The notes below the pieces were generated by a model. It ran no database searches. It was not told the DNA's origin and saw only the letters and a list, made by a program, of their open reading frames with translations. Below are positions 1 through 6,005 of a DNA stretch of 9,510 nucleotides, piece by piece. Made by a program: the position numbers and the translations under genes. This DNA comes from Flavobacteriaceae bacterium (GTDB taxonomy: Bacteria > Bacteroidota > Bacteroidia > Flavobacteriales > Flavobacteriaceae): the NCBI GenBank assembly GCA_002729755.1, contig PBYT01000004.1, forward strand, positions 41,051-50,560, in the 5' to 3' direction. Positions within the stretch are counted from its first letter, which is position 1. Every line of letters starts with the position of its first letter.

Positions 1-62
1 GAGAAGTTCTTGTGTATATAATGTAGAACTTACAAATGTCCTATAATTAATATTATGTTAAA

Positions 63-92
63 TTGAATACGGAATAAATATTTGTATATTTG
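63..92 (+). promoter_or_regulatory. Candidate Bacteroidota-type promoter for the ybjQ-like gene
   Basis: TTG at 63-65 and TATATTTG at 85-92 are separated by 19 bases. This fits the known Bacteroidota pattern of a TTG-containing -33 element and a TAnnTTTG -7 element. If it works, transcription would begin at or within a few bases of the ATG at 96, giving an mRNA with almost no leader. Short AT-rich motifs of this kind arise by chance in such a genome, so support is weak. The rest of 1-95 holds no recognisable gene. Short open stretches there could be the tail of an upstream gene, but none is convincing. Confidence 0.25.
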
Positions 93-95
93 AAT

Positions 96-410
96 ATGAA
101 TATAAGTACTACACCTAACATAAAAGGAAAAACAATAATTAAAACTCATGGTATAGCTAGAGGTAATACAGTTAGAGCGAGAAATTTAGGAAGGGATATA
201 TGGGCTGGATTAAAGAATGTTGTTGGTGGTGAAATTAGTGAATATACTAGACTACAGGCACAATCCAGAGAACAAGCAATTCAGAGAATGATTGCTGATG
301 CAAATTCTTTAGGAGCCAATGGTATAGTTAATGTTAGAATTACAACTTCAATGATAATGCAAGGTTGTTCTGAAATTATGGCCTATGGAACCGCTGTAAC
401 TCTTGAGTAG
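96..410 (+). CDS. YbjQ/UPF0145 family protein (putative heavy-metal-binding domain)
   Basis: This encodes a 104-residue soluble protein of the YbjQ/UPF0145 family, often annotated as 'heavy metal-binding domain-containing'. The family folds into a small oligomeric domain whose physiological role is not established. What is seen: the N-terminus MNISTTPNIKGK matches the family opening (STTP followed by a G-[KQ]-T-I turn). A central stretch, GRDIWAGLKNVVGG (32-45), is followed by a charged helix with EYTRLQAQSREQAI. The segment ALGA-type 'SLGANGIVNVR' (71-81) leads to a C-terminal strand with Cys91 and AYGTAV. The ATG at 96 is preferred over an in-frame TTG at 90 because it places the N-terminus exactly where family members begin. 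No Shine-Dalgarno sequence is present. Length is normal. The next gene starts at the base after the stop codon, suggesting coupled expression. Family assignment is strong; metal binding is not shown by the sequence. Confidence 0.9.
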   Translation: MNISTTPNIKGKTIIKTHGIARGNTVRARNLGRDIWAGLKNVVGGEISEYTRLQAQSREQAIQRMIADANSLGANGIVNVRITTSMIMQGCSEIMAYGTAVTLE

Positions 411-536
411 ATGGATAATAGTGAAATGTTTTTTAGTATAGTAATCTGGTTAGTCATAATAGTTTCTCTTATATATTTATTGGTTAGAAAGATTATAAAA
501 GAGGAAAATGAGGATTACGAAAACAGAGATAATTAG
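411..536 (+). CDS. 41-residue single-span membrane protein, unknown function
   Basis: This is a tiny open frame of 41 codons that I do not recognise. It starts with ATG directly after the TAG of the YbjQ gene (TAG then ATG, no gap) and ends with TAG at 534-536. The translation has a short acidic N-terminus (MDNSEM), one hydrophobic segment at residues 7-25 (FFSIVIWLVIIVSLIYLLV), a basic RK..K cluster at 26-30, and an acidic tail (EENEDYENRD). The charge pattern predicts the tail in the cytoplasm (positive-inside rule). A weak GAG lies five bases before the ATG. The ordered layout of span, basic anchor and charged tail, together with the tight junction to ybjQ, argues that it is real. Without homologues, chance remains possible. 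A second in-frame ATG at 426 would remove five residues. Confidence 0.6.
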   Translation: MDNSEMFFSIVIWLVIIVSLIYLLVRKIIKEENEDYENRDN

Positions 537-543
537 TTAATTA

Positions 544-996
544 TTAAATTACCCCAAACTGAGTAAGATGATATCTTGTGTGGAAGTCAACTACATCTTT
601 AAAGGTTTTACTTTTAATTTTTCCGTGGAAAGTATTATTTATATAATTATGATCAAAGTCCATAACGAACTTTATTCTATCTGCTAACTCTTCCTTTTCT
701 TTAGTAAAATCGATATTTTTTATTCGATAAGTATTGAAATACCTTAATGTGGGTAAGTTTCTAAAGTATTTATTAACGTTGTATTTTATAATATATTTTA
801 ACCAAAATATATGAAGTTTGCCAAATATTGGAGAAAGTAAAGAGATAGGAGCTTTAAACTTAACTTCATTAGTATAAACTTGAATAAATCTGTTACAATG
901 CTTAAGCATTTGTGGACAAGACATTTTTCCCCATTTAGGTTTTGTGTCTTCTTCAAGAATATCTATTGATTTTAAAACTATATCTAAGTTGCTCAT
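544..996 (-). CDS. DUF1569 protein (DinB-like four-helix fold)
   Basis: This encodes a 150-residue soluble protein of the DUF1569 family, which belongs to the DinB/YfiT-like putative metalloenzyme superfamily. No specific reaction is known for DUF1569. What is seen: the N-terminal motif KPKWGKMSCPQMLKHCN (19-35) corresponds to the family's W-G-K-M..Q-M-L-x-H-C signature. The C-terminus HTRYHLTQFGV (139-149) matches the H-x3-H-L-T-Q-F-G end typical of the family. His33, His139 and His143 occupy the positions of the three-histidine metal site of the DinB fold, so metal binding is a reasonable inference. The start ATG (994-996) lies 2 bp after the stop of the E1 dehydrogenase gene, making this the last gene of the leftward operon. 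It converges on the small membrane-protein gene with a 7-bp gap and no visible hairpin terminator. Confidence 0.78.
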   Translation of the reverse strand: MSNLDIVLKSIDILEEDTKPKWGKMSCPQMLKHCNRFIQVYTNEVKFKAPISLLSPIFGKLHIFWLKYIIKYNVNKYFRNLPTLRYFNTYRIKNIDFTKEKEELADRIKFVMDFDHNYINNTFHGKIKSKTFKDVVDFHTRYHLTQFGVI

Positions 997-998
997 AA

Positions 999-2978
999 TT
1001 AATAATTTAGTAGATAATCAAGTCTTTCTTTTAATCTACTCTGAGCCATATAGCCCTTTTCTAACTCTTTTGCAAAAGGAATAGGTGTGTCTAATGATCC
1101 TACCCTTACTACAGGAGCATCTAAATACTCGAAAATTTCCTCAGAAATACAGCTGGATATCTCCCCCATAAATCCACTAAATTGGCTATCTTCTTGTAAA
1201 AGTAATACTTTACCTGTCTTTCTTACTGAATTGAAAACCAGCTCTTTATCCCAAGGAACTAATGAGTTGAGATCTATAACCTCAATCTGCGCTTTATTAT
1301 AATCTTTTAGCAAATCCAAGATCCAGTGAACACCCATTCCATATGTAACAACTGTAAGGTTGCCCCCTACTTGTCTTATTTTTCCTTTACCTAACTCTAA
1401 AGTATACCTATCCTTTTTTACATCTTCTCTAATAGTCCTATATAAATTCTTATGCTCAAAGAATAAAACTGGATTAGGATCATCTATAGATGAATGAAGT
1501 AACCCCTTAGCATCAGAAGGAAACGCTGGATATACAATCTTTAAACCAGGAACCTTACTAAACCACACTTCATTAGTTTGAGAATGAAAAGGACCAGCCC
1601 CTACTCCACCTCCACATGGCATTCTGACAACAATATCTGAGTTTTGCGACCATCTATAGTTTGATTTTGCAATAAGATTAACTATTGAAGTGAACCCAGA
1701 ACTAATAAAATCTGAAAATTGCATTTCTACAATTGTCTTAAACCCACCTATACTCATGCCATATGATGCTGAAAGTATAGAAGATTCACATAAAGGTGTA
1801 TTAAACACCCTATTCTTACCATATTTATCCATTAATCCTTCAGTTATTTTAAAAACACCCCCATATTCAGCTATATCTTGACCCATTATTACAAGATTAT
1901 CATGCTCTTCCATTGCTTCATCAATACCATTTTTAATAGAATCAACAAATCTTATGTTTTCTGAAGTGTTTGAATTATTAGCTATAGTTGTTGCTTTATA
2001 TTCTTTAAAGACGTCTAAAAGCTCCTTTTGTTGGTTAAAATTAACTTCTGGAAGTGAATTAGCATCCTTCCAATTTATATCTATTTCCTTAGCTATTTTA
2101 TTTCTTGTCTTTTTGATTGAATCATTAGATATTATTTTTTCCTTTAATAAGAATTTCTCATAGTTCTTGATTGGATCTTTTTTTGCCCATTCATCAATTA
2201 AACTATTCTCAATATATTCTTGACCACTAGCCTCTTCATGTCCTTTCATTCTAAATGTTTTAAATTCCAACAATATAGGTTTAGGATCTTTTCTAATCGA
2301 TTTAGATACTTTAGAAATTACTTTATACACATCAATTATATTATTGCCATCAACAATATGAGATTCTATTCCATAAGATGCTCCCCTATCTGCAAGATCT
2401 TCAATAGCATATTGTTCATTTGCAGGAGTTGATAAGCCATACCCATTATTCTCTATAGCAAAAATTACAGGTAATTTCCAAACAGAAGCTAAATTAAGAG
2501 CTTCATGAAAATCACCCTGGCTAGTTCCTCCATCTCCAATGAATACAGTGGAAATTTTTCCTGAATTCTTTAATTTCTCAGATAAAGCAATTCCACATGC
2601 TACTCCCATCTGTGGGCCTAAATGGGATATCATCCCAACTATATTGTATTCAATAGTGCCAAAGTGAAAACTCCTATCCCTTCCTTTAGTAAAACCTTCC
2701 TTTTTACCTTGCCACTGAGCAAACAGTCTTTTTAATGGTATACCCCTTGAAGTAAAAACACTTAAGTTTCTATGCATAGGTAGAATAAATTCATCTTTGT
2801 TTAATGCCATGGTTATACCTGTAGATATTGCTTCTTGTCCAATCCCGCTGAACCATTTGGAAATTTTACCTTGACGTAATAAGGTAATCATCTTTTCTTC
2901 AATCATCCTAGATTTAAGCATCTTCTGATAAAGATCAACCAACACTGATTTATTTATATCTGTAATATCAAATTTCAT
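999..2978 (-). CDS. Fused E1 alpha/beta of a branched-chain-type 2-oxoacid dehydrogenase
   Basis: This 659-residue protein joins both halves of a thiamine-diphosphate-dependent E1, which in most bacteria are separate subunits. E1 decarboxylates a 2-oxo acid and passes the acyl group to the lipoyl arm of E2. Residues ~1-325 are the alpha part, with the ThDP/Mg motif GDG at 148-150 ending in NN at 177-178. Residues ~340-659 are the beta part: MGQDIAEYGGVFKITEGL at 365-382, PLCESSIL at 395-402, and MPCGGGVGAGPFHSQ at 453-467 with His465 as the likely catalytic histidine. A transketolase C-terminal domain follows from about 535. Fused forms are known in Bacteroidota and usually annotated as 2-oxoisovalerate dehydrogenase; pyruvate or another 2-oxo acid cannot be excluded. 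The ATG at 2978 is chosen over an in-frame TTG at 2987 because it forms an ATGA overlap with the ung stop, a classic translational-coupling arrangement. No E2 or E3 gene is in the window. Confidence 0.92.
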   Translation of the reverse strand: MKFDITDINKSVLVDLYQKMLKSRMIEEKMITLLRQGKISKWFSGIGQEAISTGITMALNKDEFILPMHRNLSVFTSRGIPLKRLFAQWQGKKEGFTKGRDRSFHFGTIEYNIVGMISHLGPQMGVACGIALSEKLKNSGKISTVFIGDGGTSQGDFHEALNLASVWKLPVIFAIENNGYGLSTPANEQYAIEDLADRGASYGIESHIVDGNNIIDVYKVISKVSKSIRKDPKPILLEFKTFRMKGHEEASGQEYIENSLIDEWAKKDPIKNYEKFLLKEKIISNDSIKKTRNKIAKEIDINWKDANSLPEVNFNQQKELLDVFKEYKATTIANNSNTSENIRFVDSIKNGIDEAMEEHDNLVIMGQDIAEYGGVFKITEGLMDKYGKNRVFNTPLCESSILSASYGMSIGGFKTIVEMQFSDFISSGFTSIVNLIAKSNYRWSQNSDIVVRMPCGGGVGAGPFHSQTNEVWFSKVPGLKIVYPAFPSDAKGLLHSSIDDPNPVLFFEHKNLYRTIREDVKKDRYTLELGKGKIRQVGGNLTVVTYGMGVHWILDLLKDYNKAQIEVIDLNSLVPWDKELVFNSVRKTGKVLLLQEDSQFSGFMGEISSCISEEIFEYLDAPVVRVGSLDTPIPFAKELEKGYMAQSRLKERLDYLLNY

Positions 2979-3649
2979 AATGACCAATCAATTTTACTTT
3001 TACCAACTGAATCAAGATAATCATTACATTTACTAAAATGCTTATTACCAAACCAGTAACCCCTATTTGCACTTAATGGTGAGGGATGGCCTGATTCTAA
3101 TACTTTGTGTTTATGTATATCTATCAACTTCTTTTTTTGTTTAGCAAACGATCCCCATAATAAAAATACAGTATTATTTGTTTCAATAGATATAACTTCT
3201 ATAACCTTATCAGTAAATATTTCCCAACCTTTATTTTGATGACTTCCGGCTGAATTATTTCTAACAGTTAATGTTGTATTCAGTAGCATTACTCCTTGTT
3301 TTGCCCATTTACTAAGATCACCTTTGTTATCCTTAAATTTATATCCTAAATCAACTTCAATCTCCTTGAAAATATTAATAAGTGATGGTGGATGCGGAAT
3401 ACCTATATTGACTGAAAAACAAAGTCCATTTGCTTGATCTACTCCATGATACGGGTCTTGACCTATAATTACAACCTTTAAATCATTGATTGGACAAAAA
3501 TCAAATGCACTAAAAATTTGAGATCCTTTAGGATAACAAGTTGTCTTAGAGTAATCCTCTTTTACAAAAGCTATTAGATTTTTAAAGTATTCTGAATAAA
3601 ACTCTGAATCAAGTAGTTTTTTCCAAGATTCATTAATTTTTACTGACAT
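2975..3649 (-). CDS. ung: Uracil-DNA glycosylase, family 1
   Basis: This base-excision repair enzyme removes uracil from DNA after cytosine deamination or dUTP incorporation. The 224-residue protein is full length (E. coli Ung has 229). Catalytic and binding residues are intact: GQDPYHG at 63-69 with the water-activating Asp65; Phe78 in CFSV, which stacks on uracil; LLNTTLTV at 122-129 with the uracil-recognising Asn124; and HPSPLSANRGYWFG at 188-201 with His188 and the DNA-intercalation loop. These sit one residue later than the E. coli D64, F77, N123 and H187. The start ATG (3647-3649) lies inside the symporter gene, whose stop is at 3633-3635, so the two reading frames overlap by 17 bp. 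The ung stop overlaps the E1 start as ATGA. A good Shine-Dalgarno sequence precedes the start. Confidence 0.97.
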   Translation of the reverse strand: MSVKINESWKKLLDSEFYSEYFKNLIAFVKEDYSKTTCYPKGSQIFSAFDFCPINDLKVVIIGQDPYHGVDQANGLCFSVNIGIPHPPSLINIFKEIEVDLGYKFKDNKGDLSKWAKQGVMLLNTTLTVRNNSAGSHQNKGWEIFTDKVIEVISIETNNTVFLLWGSFAKQKKKLIDIHKHKVLESGHPSPLSANRGYWFGNKHFSKCNDYLDSVGKSKIDWSL

Positions 3650-4910
3650 CCTTAGGATCCTTTAATTTTCCTACTGATTTAGCAACGATCATTGAAACAG
3701 CTGCATCTCCTGTAACATTTACTATAGTTCTACACATATCAAGAGGTCTATCAACAGCTATTATTAATGCAAGTCCAGCTTCAGGAATACCAGCCTGACC
3801 AAGAACGATTACAAGCATAACTATTCCTGCACTAGGAACAGCTGCAGCTCCAATTGAAGCAAGAGTAGCTGTAACTATTATACCTAGTTGAGCCCCAATA
3901 CTTAAGTCTAAACCAAATGCCTGAGCAATAAAAACTGCTGCAACAGCTTGATATAAACTTGTTCCATCCATGTTGACGGTAGCACCAATTGGAAGAACAA
4001 AGCTTGAAATCTCTTTATCTACTCCAAGTTTATTTTCAGCACAATCCATTGTTACAGGCAGTGTTGCAGCACTTGAGCTTGTTGAAAATCCTAAAAGTTG
4101 TGCTGCAGAAATCCCTCTCATAAAAAAACCTGGATTAGTATTAGTAATTAGTTTAACTAAAATACCATACACAATAATCATTATAATTAGTCCAATTATT
4201 AGAGTAATTGAATACATTCCAAGTGCTATAAATAAATCAATACTAGGAGACTCAACAACTAAGGTTGCTAAAAGTGCAAACACACCATACGGAGCACTTT
4301 CCATAATTAAATCAATTAGTTTTAAAATAATTGAATTAAAACCGTCAAAAAAATCTTTAATAGGTTTTGCATGTTTTGGGTCAATCAAGATAATTCCTAT
4401 TCCAAAGAAGATAGCGAAAAAGATAACCTGTAGCATATTTCTATTATTTGTAGCAGCATCAAATATATTTGCTGGAACAACATCAACAAGTGGTTGTAGT
4501 GGACCACTCTCAGATTGTTGTTGTGCTTGTTCCTGCTTCTGTATTCTCTCCTCTTCATATTCTTGAACAAGATCAATTCTTGTTTCTTCAGTTATACTTG
4601 TTCCAGGTTGAACTATATTAACCAGGACTAAACCTATAATAACAGCTGTAACTGTTGTGCATATGTATATAGCTAGAGTTCTAGTTCCTATTGTTGAAAG
4701 CTTTGAAATATCCTTTAAATCAGATATACCCTTAACAAGAGATGCCAGAATTAATGGCATTGCAATTAATTTTAAAAGATTTATGAAAATAGTACCAAAT
4801 GGTTTAATCCAATCTTTTATTATATCAGATCCAAAAGATGTTTGAGACATTAGTAGCCCAAATACAACTCCTGCAACCATACCAATAATAATTTTCCAAT
4901 GTAATTTCAT
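3633..4910 (-). CDS. Dicarboxylate/amino acid:cation symporter (DAACS), glutamate/aspartate type
   Basis: This inner-membrane secondary transporter belongs to the GltPh/EAAT (SLC1) family and probably takes up glutamate or aspartate with Na+ or H+. The 425 residues show the expected fold: transmembrane segments at about 5-22, 38-58, 78-100, 159-176, 192-217 and 225-255, then hairpin HP1 with the serine-rich SSSAATLP (278-285), TM7 with NMDGT (313-317), HP2 with AVPSAG (357-362), and TM8 with DMCRTIVNVTGD (391-402). Asp391, Arg394, Thr395 and Asn398 align with the substrate-binding D394, R397, T398 and N401 of GltPh; Asp402 aligns with the sodium ligand D405. The arginine argues for an acidic substrate over a neutral one; C4-dicarboxylates remain possible. 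Odd: the loop after TM3 (about 105-145) carries an E/Q-rich insert. The ATG is 2 bp after the aroC stop; the 3' end overlaps ung by 17 bp. Confidence 0.93.
   Translation of the reverse strand: MKLHWKIIIGMVAGVVFGLLMSQTSFGSDIIKDWIKPFGTIFINLLKLIAMPLILASLVKGISDLKDISKLSTIGTRTLAIYICTTVTAVIIGLVLVNIVQPGTSITEETRIDLVQEYEEERIQKQEQAQQQSESGPLQPLVDVVPANIFDAATNNRNMLQVIFFAIFFGIGIILIDPKHAKPIKDFFDGFNSIILKLIDLIMESAPYGVFALLATLVVESPSIDLFIALGMYSITLIIGLIIMIIVYGILVKLITNTNPGFFMRGISAAQLLGFSTSSSAATLPVTMDCAENKLGVDKEISSFVLPIGATVNMDGTSLYQAVAAVFIAQAFGLDLSIGAQLGIIVTATLASIGAAAVPSAGIVMLVIVLGQAGIPEAGLALIIAVDRPLDMCRTIVNVTGDAAVSMIVAKSVGKLKDPKDVSKN
3658..3663 (-). promoter_or_regulatory. Shine-Dalgarno-like site for ung
   Basis: On the - strand AAAGGA lies eight bases before the ung ATG at 3649, inside the last codons of the symporter gene. 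Most other starts in this window lack any such sequence, as is normal in Bacteroidota. This suggests ung can recruit ribosomes itself even though its start is buried in the upstream frame. The site also carries the palindrome AGGATCCT (3654-3661). Confidence 0.5.
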
Positions 4911-4912
4911 AA

Positions 4913-5977
4913 TTAAATTTTTGAGAGCCTACTTAGTAAATAAAAATCGGCTATTACAATTGCTGACATTGCCTCAACGATTGGTACAGCTCTTGGAACA
5001 ACACATGGATCATGTCTTCCTTTTCCTTTAATCTTTACTGATTTTCCTTTACTATTAATAGTATCCTGATCTTTCATTATTGTTGAGACAGGCTTAAAAG
5101 CAACATTAAAGTATATGTCCATTCCATTTGAAATCCCACCTTGAATTCCTCCAGATAAATTTGTCATAGTTTTTCCGTCTTTTGTAAAGATGTCATTATG
5201 TTCACTCCCTTTCATTTTTGAACCTTTGAACCCACTTCCAAATTCAAACCCTTTAACTGCATTTATTGAAAGCATTGCTTTTCCAAGTTCAGAATGGAGT
5301 TTATTAAAAACAGGTTCACCCAAACCTATTGGTACATTTTTTATTATACATGACACTACACCTCCTACTGTATCTCCAACCTTTCTTGTTTTCTTAATTA
5401 ACTCTTCCATCTTTTTTGCAACTTTTGCGTCAGGACATCTAACAATTGATTTTTCAGTATTATTAAAATTTACTTTTGAAAAATCTGTATCCATCGATAT
5501 CTCACCTACTGATGATACAAATGCATTTATTTTTACTGGGTTTATTAATTGTTTTGCAATTGATCCAGCAACAACCCTAACTACAGTTTCTCTTGCTGAA
5601 CTTCTTCCACCACCTCTATAGTCTCTAAACCCATACTTTTTATCATATACAAAATCAGCATGAGAAGGTCTATATGAATTCATTATGTGTTTATAATCCT
5701 TTGACTTTTGATCTTTGTTTTTGATTATAAAACCTATTGGAGTACCAGTTGTCTTATCCTTAAAAATTCCAGAAAGAAACTCAACAGAATCTGCTTCATT
5801 TCTTTGAGTAACAATTTCTGATTGACCAGGTCTTCTCCTATTTAAGTCATCATTGATCGTTTTGAGATTAATTTTTAATCCTGCAGGGCAACCATCAATA
5901 ATTCCTCCAAGAGCAGGACCATGAGATTCTCCAAAAGTTGTTAATGTAAAAATTTTTCCAATAGAATTACCAGCCAT
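4913..5977 (-). CDS. aroC: Chorismate synthase
   Basis: This enzyme catalyses the last shikimate-pathway step, converting 5-enolpyruvylshikimate-3-phosphate to chorismate with reduced FMN. The 354-residue protein is of normal length. All family signatures are visible: [13 protein letters not shown] (13-25) with His18, RRRPGQS (47-53), [14 protein letters not shown] (103-116) with the catalytic-region His106, [11 protein letters not shown] (121-131), and [17 protein letters not shown] (321-337) with Asp323. The start is placed at the ATG 5977 because [20 protein letters not shown] begins exactly as family members do; an in-frame TTG at 5989 would add four unsupported residues. The gene begins 28 bp after the D-2-hydroxyacid dehydrogenase stop and ends 2 bp before the symporter start. 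No Shine-Dalgarno sequence is seen. Confidence 0.98.
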   Translation of the reverse strand: MAGNSIGKIFTLTTFGESHGPALGGIIDGCPAGLKINLKTINDDLNRRRPGQSEIVTQRNEADSVEFLSGIFKDKTTGTPIGFIIKNKDQKSKDYKHIMNSYRPSHADFVYDKKYGFRDYRGGGRSSARETVVRVVAGSIAKQLINPVKINAFVSSVGEISMDTDFSKVNFNNTEKSIVRCPDAKVAKKMEELIKKTRKVGDTVGGVVSCIIKNVPIGLGEPVFNKLHSELGKAMLSINAVKGFEFGSGFKGSKMKGSEHNDIFTKDGKTMTNLSGGIQGGISNGMDIYFNVAFKPVSTIMKDQDTINSKGKSVKIKGKGRHDPCVVPRAVPIVEAMSAIVIADFYLLSRLSKI

Positions 5978-6005
5978 AAGTAATGTCAAAGATAAGATGT
6001 TTAAA

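Noticed and set aside
1..89. Tail of an upstream gene at the left edge
   Set aside because: All three + strand frames end within 46 bases and none gives a peptide long or distinctive enough to support a call.
530..543. TAATTA repeat between the convergent genes as a terminator
   Set aside because: TAATTA is itself palindromic, has no G+C stem, and is not followed by a distinct T-tract, so it would not form a stable hairpin.
2979..2987. Upstream TTG start for the E1 fusion
   Set aside because: It would add three residues and lengthen the overlap with ung. The ATG at 2978 gives a normal ATGA junction.
3970..4566. 198-codon open frame on the + strand
   Set aside because: It lies entirely antisense to the symporter, whose family motifs are unmistakable. 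The predicted peptide is rich in Ser/Ile/Pro in a pattern typical of a complementary-strand shadow.
5190..5621. 143-codon open frame on the + strand
   Set aside because: It is antisense to the conserved core of chorismate synthase and has no recognisable motif.
5978..5989. Upstream TTG start for aroC
   Set aside because: It adds four residues before the MAGN...G opening at which family members begin.
5987..5994. TATCTTTG on the - strand just before aroC, a perfect -7 box
   Set aside because: No -33 element lies at proper spacing, the leader would be only a few bases, and by composition several chance matches to TAnnTTTG are expected in a window this size. It is left as a weak internal-promoter possibility.
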